This document shows, one piece after another, positions 1-7,703 of a stretch of 34,269 nt of DNA (its first letter is position 1; each line of letters starts with the position of its first letter). Position numbers and translations under genes: made by a program. This DNA is from Comamonadaceae bacterium (GTDB lineage Bacteria; Pseudomonadota; Gammaproteobacteria; Burkholderiales; Burkholderiaceae_C), in assembly GCA_013823485.1 (NCBI GenBank), contig PNMF01000018.1, positions 1 through 34,269 of the forward strand, read 5' to 3'. The notes beneath the pieces were generated by a model that saw only the letters and a program-made list of their open reading frames with translations, was not told the origin of the DNA and did no database searches.

Positions 1-666
1 GTGGCCGAGATCCTGGCCCGCACCGGTGCCAAGGACGGCGACATCATCTTCTTCGGTGCCGACAAGGCCAAGGTGGTCAACGACGCCATCGGCGCCCTGC
101 GCCTGAAGATCGGCCACAGCGAACTCGGCAAGAAGAACGGCCTGTTCGAAGATCGCTGGGCCCCGATGTGGGTGGTGGACTTCCCGATGTTCGAGCACGA
201 CGAGGAAGCCGACCGCTGGACCGCCGTGCACCACCCCTTCACCGCGCCGAAGGACGGCCATGAGGACTGGATGGTGACCGCGCCCGAGAAGTGCATTGCC
301 AAGGGCTACGACATGGTGCTCAACGGCTGGGAGATCGGTGGCGGTTCGGTCCGCATCCACACCGCGGCCGTGCAGCAGAAGGTGTTCGACGCCCTGAAGA
401 TCACCCCGGAAGAGGCCCAGCTCAAGTTCGGCTTCCTGCTGGACGCGCTGCAGTACGGTGCCCCGCCGCACGGTGGCCTGGCCTTCGGTCTGGACCGCAT
501 CGTCACCCTCATGACCGGTGCGGAATCGATCCGTGACGTGATCGCCTTCCCCAAGACCCAGCGCGCCCAGTGCCTGCTGACCCAGGCCCCCAGCCCGGTG
601 GACGAGAAGCAGCTGCGCGAGCTGCACATCAAGCTGCGCAACCCCGACGCAGTGCGCCAGGGCTGA
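1..666 (+). CDS. aspS: Aspartyl-tRNA synthetase, C-terminal part (5' truncated)
   Basis: AspRS charges tRNA-Asp (and in many GatCAB-containing bacteria also tRNA-Asn) with aspartate in the cytoplasm. The window opens inside the gene, so only the last 221 residues are present; the family is about 600 residues long. The visible part is the end of the class II catalytic core: a motif 3 segment with GLAFGLDRI near residue 160, then [12 protein letters not shown] and the family's typical LTQAPSPV tail near the C terminus. The first codon GTG is an internal valine codon, not a start. The stop is at 664-666, and nudB begins 19 bp later on the same strand, so the two are probably co-transcribed. Nothing is abnormal apart from the window edge. 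Discriminating and non-discriminating types cannot be told apart without the N-terminal anticodon-binding domain. Confidence 0.96.
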   Translation: MAEILARTGAKDGDIIFFGADKAKVVNDAIGALRLKIGHSELGKKNGLFEDRWAPMWVVDFPMFEHDEEADRWTAVHHPFTAPKDGHEDWMVTAPEKCIAKGYDMVLNGWEIGGGSVRIHTAAVQQKVFDALKITPEEAQLKFGFLLDALQYGAPPHGGLAFGLDRIVTLMTGAESIRDVIAFPKTQRAQCLLTQAPSPVDEKQLRELHIKLRNPDAVRQG

Positions 667-685
667 TGCCCGGGCGGGCGGCACC

Positions 686-1159
686 ATGAACGAGAGTCCA
701 CGCCCGTTCAAGGTGCCGCAGTCGGTGCTGGTGGTGATCCACACGCCGGCCCTGGAGGTGCTGCTGATCGAGCGGGCCGACGTGCCCGGGTTCTGGCAGT
801 CGGTGACCGGCGCCAAGGACCACCCGGACGAACCCTGGGCAGTCACCGCCGCGCGCGAGGTGCTGGAGGAAACCGGCATCGACGTGACCGCGTTCGGTCA
901 CACCCTGACCGACTGGGCGACCGAAAACGTCTACGAGATCTACCCCCGCTGGCGCCACCGGTATGCGCCCGGGGTGACCCGCAACACCGAACGCCTGTTC
1001 GGCCTGTGCGTGCCGCAGCCCCATGCGGTGACGCTCTCGCCCCGCGAGCACCGCGACCAGGTCTGGCTGCCCTGGGCTGAAGCAGCCGACCGTTGTTTTT
1101 CGCCTTCGAATGCCGAGGCCGTGCTGCAGCTACCGCGCCGGCGGGCGCTGGCTGGCTGA
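686..1159 (+). CDS. nudB: Dihydroneopterin triphosphate diphosphatase (Nudix)
   Basis: NudB removes pyrophosphate from 7,8-dihydroneopterin triphosphate, the step after GTP cyclohydrolase I in folate synthesis; folE lies 5.4 kb downstream. The 157-residue product has the usual NudB length (about 150). The Nudix box starts at G42, has E49 and the core R57-E58-x-x-E61-E62-x-G64, so the metal-binding glutamates are intact. Compared with the textbook GX5E spacing there is one extra residue after the first glycine, which I believe is usual in betaproteobacterial NudB. The gene follows aspS with 19 bp between. Its last 30 bp overlap the end of a convergent small gene. Other Nudix hydrolases are possible, but the flanking SVTGAKD segment and aspS linkage favour NudB. 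Confidence 0.87.
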   Translation: MNESPRPFKVPQSVLVVIHTPALEVLLIERADVPGFWQSVTGAKDHPDEPWAVTAAREVLEETGIDVTAFGHTLTDWATENVYEIYPRWRHRYAPGVTRNTERLFGLCVPQPHAVTLSPREHRDQVWLPWAEAADRCFSPSNAEAVLQLPRRRALAG

Positions 1160-1594
1160 ACGCAGCCGGCGCTGCAGCCGGCGCAGGCGCAGCCACTGCC
1201 GCCGCGACGCCTGTTCGGGCGCGTCGGGGTCGTTCAGCAGCATGTCCAGCAGGCGCTGGTAGAGGACCATCATCCAGCGCAACCCCGAGATGTCGTCGCG
1301 CGGAGCGGCGGCCAGCCGGGCCTCGATCTCGTCCAGCGCCAGGCCGGAGATCGCCGAGGCTCCGTCCGGGAAGGATTCGGAGGGAATCGCCCCTGCGGGT
1401 GCGAGGTGTCCGCGGCGCTGGGCCGCCAGGTGCGGTGAGCGGCGGCTCTCCCGGCACAGGCCGTGGTCGGCCTGTGAAGGCCTGCCGGCGCTGCCCGCAC
1501 CGGCGGCAGGGCGGGACGCATGAACGGGATGGGTTGCGGGGGCGGCGGCCGGTCGCAGCGGATCGGTCGGGGCATGCACGGGATCGAGGGACAT
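1130..1594 (-). CDS. Small conserved-looking hypothetical protein
   Basis: I do not recognise this 154-residue product. The N-terminal 80 residues are rich in Ala, Pro and Arg and look disordered. The last 70 look folded: an acidic helix (LDEIEARLAAAP), a hydrophobic stretch with WMMVLYQRLLDMLL near residue 108-121, then a very basic Arg-rich helix at the C terminus that could bind nucleic acid or acidic partners. Support for a real gene comes from a Shine-Dalgarno-like GGAG five bases before the ATG, the folded-looking half, and the fact that it fills what would otherwise be a 526 bp gap. It converges on nudB and overlaps it by 30 bp, and it is divergent from the EEP gene. No signal peptide or membrane segment is clear. 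Confidence 0.55.
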   Translation of the reverse strand: MSLDPVHAPTDPLRPAAAPATHPVHASRPAAGAGSAGRPSQADHGLCRESRRSPHLAAQRRGHLAPAGAIPSESFPDGASAISGLALDEIEARLAAAPRDDISGLRWMMVLYQRLLDMLLNDPDAPEQASRRQWLRLRRLQRRLRSASQRPPAR

Positions 1595-1685
1595 GGGGTC
1601 TCCATGAGCTGGGGTGCTGTTGTGTTCCCCCGGACCGCTCCCAGGTCCTGAAGCTTCCGTGACGGTTGGATGGCATCATCACAGC

Positions 1686-2414
1686 ATGACCCTGCTGCGC
1701 GTGGCGACCTACAACATCCATAAAGGCGTTCAGGGCCTGGGGCCGGCACGCCGGCTGGAGATCCACAACCTGGCCCATGCGGTCGAGCAGTTCGACGCCG
1801 ACATCGTGTGCCTGCAGGAAGTGCGCAGCCACCACCGCAAGCTGGAGAAGCACTTCACCCGCTGGCCGGAACTCGATCAAGCCGGCTACCTTTCGCCGGA
1901 GGGCTATGAGGCGGTCTACCGCACCAATGCGGTCACCCGGCACGGAGAACACGGCAACGCGGTGCTGTCGCGCTGGCCGGTGGTCTCCAGCGGCCATGCC
2001 GATGTGTCCGACCACCGTTTCGAGCAGCGCGGGCTGCTGCACGCCAGCGTGCTGGTGGAGCAGACCGAGGTGCATGTGGTGGTGGTGCACCTGGGCCTGA
2101 TCCATGCCAGCCGGGAGCGGCAGGTGGTGCGGCTGGGCGAGTTCATCGAGCGCGAGGTGCCGGCCGACGTGCCGCTGGTGGTGGCCGGCGATTTCAACGA
2201 CTGGGGCGCCCGGCTGCTGCGGCCCATGGAGGCGCTGGGCCTCAAGACCTTCGAGGGCATCCGCCTGCCCACCTTCCCGGCGCGGCTGCCCTTGCTGCAC
2301 CTCGACCGGATCTATGCGCGGGGCCTGCGCCCCGTGTCGGCCCATGTACCGCACGGCAAGGCCTGGACCCGGATGTCCGATCACCTGCCGCTGATTGCCG
2401 AGCTGGCGCTGTGA
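1686..2414 (+). CDS. Endonuclease/exonuclease/phosphatase (EEP) family protein, YbhP-like
   Basis: A 242-residue member of the EEP fold, which includes DNase I, ExoIII and Mg-dependent phosphodiesterases. The active-site signature is complete: YNIHKG near residue 8-13 (Asn), LQEV near 44 (metal-binding Glu), VVHLGLIHASR near 135 (catalytic His), GDFND near 168 (Asp/Asn pair) and SDHLPL close to the C terminus (Asp-His). There is no signal peptide, so it should be cytoplasmic. I chose the ATG at 1686 because the family begins with the (L)RVATYNIH strand; an upstream in-frame TTG at 1614 would add 24 residues unlike the family. The GTGA at 2411-2414 overlaps it with the next gene. E. coli ybhP is likewise next to clsB. 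The true substrate (DNA, lipid or nucleotide) cannot be read from sequence. Confidence 0.85.
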   Translation: MTLLRVATYNIHKGVQGLGPARRLEIHNLAHAVEQFDADIVCLQEVRSHHRKLEKHFTRWPELDQAGYLSPEGYEAVYRTNAVTRHGEHGNAVLSRWPVVSSGHADVSDHRFEQRGLLHASVLVEQTEVHVVVVHLGLIHASRERQVVRLGEFIEREVPADVPLVVAGDFNDWGARLLRPMEALGLKTFEGIRLPTFPARLPLLHLDRIYARGLRPVSAHVPHGKAWTRMSDHLPLIAELAL

Positions 2415-3682
2415 GCCGGATCACCACTTCCCTGCGGCCCGGCCACCAGCTGCTGCTGCTGCAGAACGGTGCCGAGTTTTTCCCGGCCCTGGTCGAGGCC
2501 ATGGACGCAGCCCGTCAGGTGGTCCACCTGGAGACCTACATCTTCGAGTTCGCCGGCGAGGCGCTGCGGGTGGCCGAGGCGCTGGAGCGGGCGGCGCTGC
2601 GGGGTGTGGCGGTGCGGCTGGTGATCGACGGTGCCGGCACGCCGACGGTGCCGCTGGAATGGCAGCGCCGTTTCGCCCGCGCCGGCGTGGTGCTGCGCAT
2701 CTATGCACCGCTGGGCCGGCTGGGCCTGCTCATTCCGAGCCGCTGGCGGCGCCTGCACCGCAAGCTGTGCGTGGTCGACGGCACCGTGGGGTTCTGCGGC
2801 GGCATCAACCTGATCGACGACCGCGACGATGTCGCCCTGGGCCGCCTGCAGGCGCCCCGGCTGGACTTCAGCCTGCGGGTGGCCGGCCCGCTGGTGGCCG
2901 ACATGGTCGACACCATGGAGTCGCTCTGGTGGCGCCTGCAGGCGGCGCGCAGCGCGCGCCAGCGCGAATTCAAGGCCGCCTGGGAAGCGCTGCGCGAGTC
3001 GCGCCCGGTGGGCGACTTCACCCGGCTGCTGCAGAGCATCGAGCGCTACGCCGACCCGGCGCTGCGCCTGTTCGACGACACCCAGTCCCCGCCGGTGGCC
3101 GCCCTCGGCGCCCGCGCCGCGCTGCTGCTGCGCGACAACCTCGGCCATCGCCACGACATCGAGCGCGCCTACCTCAAGGCCATCGGCGAGGCGCGGCAGG
3201 AAATCATCCTGGCCAATGCCTATTTCATTCCCGGGCGGCGGGTGCGCAAGGCCCTGCTGATGGCGGCCCGGCGCGGCGTGCGGGTGCGGCTGCTGCTGCA
3301 GGGCAAGTACGAGCACTTCCTGCAGTACCGGGCGGCCCGCCCGGTCTACAACCAGCTGGTGACCGCCGGCATCGAGATCCACGAATACGCGCCAAGCGCC
3401 CTGCACGCCAAGGTGGCGGTGGTGGACAGCCGCTGGGCCACCGTGGGCTCCACCAATCTCGATCCGCTGTCGCTGCTGCTGGCCCGCGAGGCCAACGTCA
3501 TGACCACCGACCGGGTGTTCTCGGGCCGGCTGCGCAACAGCCTGGACGCCATCGTGCAGTCCGCCGGGCAGGCCATCGATGCCGCCAGCCTGCAGCAGCG
3601 CCCCTGGACCCAGCGGGTGCTCGACCGGCTGGCCTTCGGCATCATGCGCACCGTGCTGTTCATCACCGGTCACCGCTACTGA
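2411..3682 (+). CDS. clsB: Phospholipase D family protein, cardiolipin synthase B-like
   Basis: The 423-residue product has two HxKxxxxD motifs, starting at H116 (HRKLCVVD) and H332 (HAKVAVVD), each followed by the expected Gly/Ser-Asn-Leu element (GGINL, GSTNL). This is the duplicated phospholipase D fold. Length and absence of N-terminal membrane helices fit ClsB (E. coli YbhO, 413 residues), which makes cardiolipin from phospholipids at the inner membrane. Translation probably starts at GTG 2411, overlapping the EEP stop (GTGA), and its stop TGA shares one base with the ATG of the exonuclease gene. PLD folds also include nucleases, and the operon continues into DNA repair genes, so a nucleic-acid substrate is not excluded; ClsB remains the safer call from the ybhP-clsB pairing. 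Confidence 0.82.
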   Translation: MSRITTSLRPGHQLLLLQNGAEFFPALVEAMDAARQVVHLETYIFEFAGEALRVAEALERAALRGVAVRLVIDGAGTPTVPLEWQRRFARAGVVLRIYAPLGRLGLLIPSRWRRLHRKLCVVDGTVGFCGGINLIDDRDDVALGRLQAPRLDFSLRVAGPLVADMVDTMESLWWRLQAARSARQREFKAAWEALRESRPVGDFTRLLQSIERYADPALRLFDDTQSPPVAALGARAALLLRDNLGHRHDIERAYLKAIGEARQEIILANAYFIPGRRVRKALLMAARRGVRVRLLLQGKYEHFLQYRAARPVYNQLVTAGIEIHEYAPSALHAKVAVVDSRWATVGSTNLDPLSLLLAREANVMTTDRVFSGRLRNSLDAIVQSAGQAIDAASLQQRPWTQRVLDRLAFGIMRTVLFITGHRY

Positions 3683-4725
3683 TGGGTTCCGATCTGATCG
3701 TGCAGCGGCCCGAGGGCCTGTACTGCCCGCCGGGCGATTTCCACATCGACCCATGGCGGCGGGTGGAGCGTGCGGTGATCACCCATGCCCACGCCGACCA
3801 TGCCCGCCCCGGGCATGGCCACTACCTGGCCACTGCGGTGTCCGAGGGCCTGCTGCGGGCGCGGCTGGGGCAGGGCATCACGCTGCAGGGGCTGGCCTAT
3901 GGCGAGGTGGTCGAGCACAACGGGGTGCGCATCTCGCTGCACCCGGCCGGCCATGTGCTGGGTTCGGCCCAGGTGCGGGTGGAGCATGGCGGCCAGGTGT
4001 GGGTGGCCAGCGGTGACTACCGCACCGCGCCGGCCGGTGCCGTGCCCGACCGAACCTGCACGCCGTTCGAGCCGGTGCGCTGCGACGTCTTCATCACCGA
4101 ATCCACCTTCGGCCTGCCGGTCTACCGCTGGCGGCCGGACGCCGAGATCTTTGCCGGCATCAACCAGTGGTGGGCGGCCAACGCCGATGCCGGCCGCGCC
4201 AGCGTGCTGGTCTGCTACAGCCTGGGCAAAGCGCAGCGCCTGCTGGCGAATCTGGGCGCGGGCATCGGCGCCATCGTCTGCCACGGCGCGGTGGAGCCGA
4301 TCAACCGGGGCTACCGGGCCGCCGGCATCGATCTGCCCGAGACCCTGATGGTCAGCGAGGTACCCGACAAGGCCCTGCTGCGCAGGGCGCTGGTGCTGTG
4401 CCCCGGCAGCGCCCTCGGATCGCCGTGGATCCGGCGCTTCGGCGATTTCAGCGATGCGTTCGCCAGCGGCTGGATGCAGGTGCGCGGCCAGCGGCGCCGG
4501 GGTGGTCATGACCGGGGCTTCGTGCTGTCCGACCATGCCGACTGGCCGGGGCTGCTGCAGGCCATCGGGGCGACCGGGGCCGAGCGCGTCATCGTGACCC
4601 ACGGGCAGGTGCCGGTGCTGGTGCGCTACCTGCAGGAGCAGGGCCTGCAGGCCGAAGCCTTCGAGACCGAATACGGCGACGAGCACGAGACCCGTGCCGA
4701 AGCCGCTGGCCAGGCCGCCCCATGA
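3682..4725 (+). CDS. DNA ligase-associated metallo-beta-lactamase exonuclease (Exo)
   Basis: A 347-residue metallo-beta-lactamase/beta-CASP-type protein of the kind encoded with ATP-dependent ligases in bacteria. The metal-binding signature T34-H-A-H-A-D39-H40 is intact, followed by HPAGHVLGSAQ (His), an SGDY aspartate, an ESTFG element typical of CPSF/SNM1-like nucleases, a CYSLGKAQR segment and a late SDHADW histidine. In Pseudomonas putida the related cluster was described as Lhr-Core, Exo, Lig and MPE (established knowledge, from memory), where Exo is predicted to trim DNA ends before sealing. The ATG at 3682 overlaps the clsB stop by one base, and the stop overlaps the ligase start as ATGA, so the three proteins are likely made together. 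No signal peptide; cytoplasmic. Confidence 0.88.
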   Translation: MGSDLIVQRPEGLYCPPGDFHIDPWRRVERAVITHAHADHARPGHGHYLATAVSEGLLRARLGQGITLQGLAYGEVVEHNGVRISLHPAGHVLGSAQVRVEHGGQVWVASGDYRTAPAGAVPDRTCTPFEPVRCDVFITESTFGLPVYRWRPDAEIFAGINQWWAANADAGRASVLVCYSLGKAQRLLANLGAGIGAIVCHGAVEPINRGYRAAGIDLPETLMVSEVPDKALLRRALVLCPGSALGSPWIRRFGDFSDAFASGWMQVRGQRRRGGHDRGFVLSDHADWPGLLQAIGATGAERVIVTHGQVPVLVRYLQEQGLQAEAFETEYGDEHETRAEAAGQAAP

Positions 4726-6473
4726 AGGACTTTGCCGACCTCTACGCCGAGCTCGACGCCACCACCTCCACCCAGGCCAAGGTGGCGGCGCTGGTGCGGT
4801 ACTTCCAGCGTGCGGGCGCGGCCGACGCGGCCTGGGCGGCCTACTTCCTGTCGGGCGGCAAACCGCGCCAGCTCATCCGCACCGCGCAGTTGCGCGCGCT
4901 GGCCACCGAGGCGGCCGGTCTGCCGGACTGGCTGTTCGAGGCCTCCTATCAGGCGGTGGGCGATCTGGCCGAGACCGTGGCACTCGTGCTGCCGCCGCCC
5001 GAGAGCACCGCCGGTGAGGCCCTGGGTCTGGCCGACTGGATGTCGCAGCGCCTGCTGCCCCTGCGCGGCCAGGACGAGACCGCGGTGGCCGTGCAGCTGC
5101 GGGCCTGGTGGCGCGAGCTGGGCCCGCTCTCGCGCTTCCTGCTGGTCAAGCTGGTGGGGGGTGGATTCCGGGTCGGGGTGAGCAAGCTGCTGGTGCAGCG
5201 CGCGGTGGCCGAACACGCCGGGCTCGACCCCAAGCGGGTGGCGGCCCGCATGATGGGCTTCACCGACGGCCGCCGCCTGCCGCAGGCCGAGGACTGGCAG
5301 CGCTTCGCGGCGCCGACCGAGACCGACGGGCCGTCGGGCGAGGCCGATGCCGCGCCCAGCCAGCCGTACCCGTTTTTCCTGGCGCAACCGCTGAATGAAG
5401 ATCCGGCACCGGTGCTGGGGCAGGCCGCCGACTGGCTGGCCGAATGGAAGTTCGACGGCATCCGGGGCCAGATCGTGCGGCGCGCCGGCCAGGTCTGGGT
5501 CTGGTCGCGCGGCGAGGAACTGATGACCGACCGCTTCCCCGAGCTGCAGGTGCTGGCCGCCGGCTGGCCCGAAGGCACGGTGGTGGACGGCGAGATCGTG
5601 GTGTGGGACGAGGCCTTGCCGCCGCTGCCCGGCATCGAGCGGCCCGGCCGCCCGGCCGGCTTTGCGCGGCTGCAGCAGCGCATCGGTCGGCAGAAGCTCA
5701 CCGCATCGGTGCTGGCCGCCGCCCCGGTCGGCTTCGTGGCCTACGACCTGCTGGAAATCGGCGGCGCCGACCTGCGGGAACAGCCGCTGCAGCAGCGCCG
5801 GGTCGCGCTGCAGTCGCTGGCCGACTCGGTGTCGCCGCGCCTGTGGCTTTCGCCGCTCTGGACCGCCGACGACTGGGCCGACCTGGCCCGCCGGCGCGCA
5901 GGCTCGCGCGCGCTGGGCGTGGAAGGGCTGATGCTCAAGCACCGCGCCAGCACCTACGGCGTGGGCCGCCATAAACAGGCCGACGGTGCACAGGCGCTCG
6001 GCTGGTGGAAATGGAAGATCGATCCGCTGACCATCGACGGCGTGCTGATCTATGCGCAGGCCGGCCACGGCCGGCGCGCCTCGGTCTACACCGACTACAC
6101 CTTCGCGGTCTGGAACCGGCCGCCCCGCGACGCGGCCGAGGCGCAGGCCGTGGTCGATGCCATCGCGGCGCGCCAGCCGCCCGATCCGCAGGGCCTGCAG
6201 CTGGTGGCCTTCACCAAGGCCTATTCGGGCCTCACCGACGAGGTGTTCAAGGCGGTCGATGCGGTCATCCGCAAGACCACGCTGGAGAAGTTCGGGCCGG
6301 TGCGCAGCGTGCGGCCCAGCCTGGTGTTCGAGCTGGCCTTCGAGGGCATCAACCGCAGCAGCCGGCACAAGAGCGGCGTGGCGCTGCGCTTTCCGCGCAT
6401 GCTCCGGTTGCGCACCGACAAGCCGCTGCACGAGGCCGGCACCCTGCCCGAACTCGAATCCCTGTTGCGCTGA
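4722..6473 (+). CDS. ATP-dependent DNA ligase (cisplatin/repair-type, Exo-associated)
   Basis: A 583-residue ATP-dependent DNA ligase. An N-terminal helical DNA-binding domain (about 1-215) with SRFLLVKL and GGFRVGVSKLL is followed by the nucleotidyltransferase core. Motif I is EWKFDGIRG with the AMP-accepting lysine at K243. Further signs are VVDGEIV (motif III region), VEGLMLKH (motif IV) and GWWKWKIDPLTIDGV (motif V). An OB-fold occupies the C terminus, ending with an HKSGVALRFPRM element (motif VI). It does not carry the primase or nuclease domains of NHEJ LigD. The start at 4722 overlaps the exonuclease stop by four bases. Family members seal nicks, and the cluster is thought to serve DNA repair; the NAD-dependent LigA is presumably elsewhere in the genome. 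Confidence 0.93.
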   Translation: MKDFADLYAELDATTSTQAKVAALVRYFQRAGAADAAWAAYFLSGGKPRQLIRTAQLRALATEAAGLPDWLFEASYQAVGDLAETVALVLPPPESTAGEALGLADWMSQRLLPLRGQDETAVAVQLRAWWRELGPLSRFLLVKLVGGGFRVGVSKLLVQRAVAEHAGLDPKRVAARMMGFTDGRRLPQAEDWQRFAAPTETDGPSGEADAAPSQPYPFFLAQPLNEDPAPVLGQAADWLAEWKFDGIRGQIVRRAGQVWVWSRGEELMTDRFPELQVLAAGWPEGTVVDGEIVVWDEALPPLPGIERPGRPAGFARLQQRIGRQKLTASVLAAAPVGFVAYDLLEIGGADLREQPLQQRRVALQSLADSVSPRLWLSPLWTADDWADLARRRAGSRALGVEGLMLKHRASTYGVGRHKQADGAQALGWWKWKIDPLTIDGVLIYAQAGHGRRASVYTDYTFAVWNRPPRDAAEAQAVVDAIAARQPPDPQGLQLVAFTKAYSGLTDEVFKAVDAVIRKTTLEKFGPVRSVRPSLVFELAFEGINRSSRHKSGVALRFPRMLRLRTDKPLHEAGTLPELESLLR

Positions 6474-6492
6474 GGTCTTGGCGCGCGCGTCA

Positions 6493-6521
6493 GTTCCGGG
6501 TACTGGGGCCGGTGTTAGCAT
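6493..6521 (+). promoter_or_regulatory. Putative promoter of folE (extended -10)
   Basis: TGTTAGCAT at 6513-6521 fits an extended -10 (TGn plus TAGCAT, four of six matches), with a weak TTCCGG about 16 bp upstream. Transcription would start close to 6527, which is also the first in-frame ATG of folE, so the ATG at 6551 makes the more natural start. The call rests on pattern alone. Confidence 0.35.
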
Positions 6522-6550
6522 GGCCCATGCTCATGAAAACCGGTGAAGCC

Positions 6551-7252
6551 ATGAACCCAGCTGCCCCCGAGGACGACCACGGCGTGCCCGTGTCGGTCCG
6601 CATCCGCGAGCGCCTGAAGGCCGCCCGCCACCGCTTCCATTCCAACGACAACATCGCCGAATTCATTGAACCCGGCGAGCTGGAAAAACTGCTCGACGAG
6701 GTCACGCTCAAGATGCAGGGTGTGCTGGAGTCGATGGTCATCGACACCGAGAACGACCACAACACCGGCGACACTGCCCGCCGCGTGGCCAAGATGTACC
6801 TCAAGGAGGTGTTCAACGGCCGCTATGTGAAGGGCCCCTCGGTCACCGAATTCCCGAACGCCGAACACCTCAACGAGCTGATGATCGTCGGCCCGATCAC
6901 GGTGCGCAGCGCCTGCAGCCACCACTTCTGCCCGGTGATCGGCCGCATCTGGATCGGCGTCATGCCGAACGAGCACACCAACGTCATCGGCCTGTCCAAG
7001 TACGCGCGGCTGGCCGAATGGATCATGGGCCGCCCGCAGATCCAGGAAGAGGCCGTGGTGCAGCTGGCCGACCTGATCCAGGAAAAGACCCAGCCCGACG
7101 GCCTGGCCATCGTCATGGAGGCCAGCCACTACTGCATGGCCTGGCGCGGCGTGAAGGACATGGACAGCAAGATGATCAACTCGGTCATGCGCGGCGTGTT
7201 CCTCAAGGACCCGAACCTGCGCCGCGAATTCCTCTCGCTCATCCCGCGCTGA
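6551..7252 (+). CDS. folE: GTP cyclohydrolase I (type IA)
   Basis: FolE turns GTP into 7,8-dihydroneopterin triphosphate, the entry to tetrahydrofolate; NudB, the next enzyme, is encoded at 686. The product is 233 residues from the ATG at 6551. Zinc ligands are visible in CSHHF (Cys and His) and in the later HYCMAWRG cysteine. The substrate region VIGLSKYARLAEW and the family's C terminus NLRREFLSLI are present. In-frame ATGs at 6527 and 6533 would add 6-8 residues; I prefer 6551 because GGTGAAG sits just upstream and a promoter-like element ends at 6521. It follows the ligase with a 77 bp gap and precedes a BLUF gene by 25 bp. It is the zinc-dependent FolE, not FolE2. Confidence 0.93.
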   Translation: MNPAAPEDDHGVPVSVRIRERLKAARHRFHSNDNIAEFIEPGELEKLLDEVTLKMQGVLESMVIDTENDHNTGDTARRVAKMYLKEVFNGRYVKGPSVTEFPNAEHLNELMIVGPITVRSACSHHFCPVIGRIWIGVMPNEHTNVIGLSKYARLAEWIMGRPQIQEEAVVQLADLIQEKTQPDGLAIVMEASHYCMAWRGVKDMDSKMINSVMRGVFLKDPNLRREFLSLIPR

Positions 7253-7277
7253 TCGCGCCCCCTCTCCGGAAGACACC

Positions 7278-7703
7278 ATGCTGGTCCGACTGCTTTATGT
7301 CAGCCGCGCTGTCGAGAAAGACAGCAACAAGGCCATCGAATCCATCCTCGAATCGTCCCGCCAGCACAACCTGGGCAACGGCATCACCGGCGTGCTCTGC
7401 TACGGCGGCGGCGTGTTCCTGCAGGCCATCGAAGGTGGCCGCGGGGCGGTCAACGAGCTGTATGGACACATCCTGCGCGACAAGCGCCACACCGACGTGG
7501 TGCTGCTGCACTACGAGGAAATCACCGAGCGCCGCTTCGGTGGCTGGACCATGGGTACGGTCAACCTGAGCAAGCTCAACACGTTCATCGTGCTGAAGTA
7601 TTCCGAGAAGCCCGAGTTCGACCCGTATGCGGTGTCGGGCCGCGTCTCGCTGGCCCTGCTCGAAGAGCTGATGGCCACCGCCAGCATCATCGGTCGCGCC
7701 TGA
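7278..7703 (+). CDS. BLUF-domain blue-light photoreceptor (short, single domain)
   Basis: A 141-residue stand-alone BLUF protein. BLUF domains bind FAD non-covalently and sense blue light by rewiring hydrogen bonds around the flavin. All diagnostic residues are in place: Y7 (RLLYVSRA), N31 (QHN), Q49 (GVFLQAIEG) and the W90/M92 pair (GGWTMG), at nearly the same numbers as in cyanobacterial PixD (Y8, N32, Q50, W91, M93). The 40-residue C-terminal extension has no output enzyme, so signalling should go through a partner protein. A Shine-Dalgarno GGAAG lies six bases before the ATG. The gene is 25 bp after folE, and its stop overlaps the presumed CTG start of the transporter gene. Its position between the ligase and helicase genes is discussed in the findings. 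Confidence 0.93.
   Translation: MLVRLLYVSRAVEKDSNKAIESILESSRQHNLGNGITGVLCYGGGVFLQAIEGGRGAVNELYGHILRDKRHTDVVLLHYEEITERRFGGWTMGTVNLSKLNTFIVLKYSEKPEFDPYAVSGRVSLALLEELMATASIIGRA

Noticed and set aside
1-3. GTG at the window start as a start codon of aspS.
   Set aside because: The protein begins in the middle of the synthetase fold; it is an internal valine codon.
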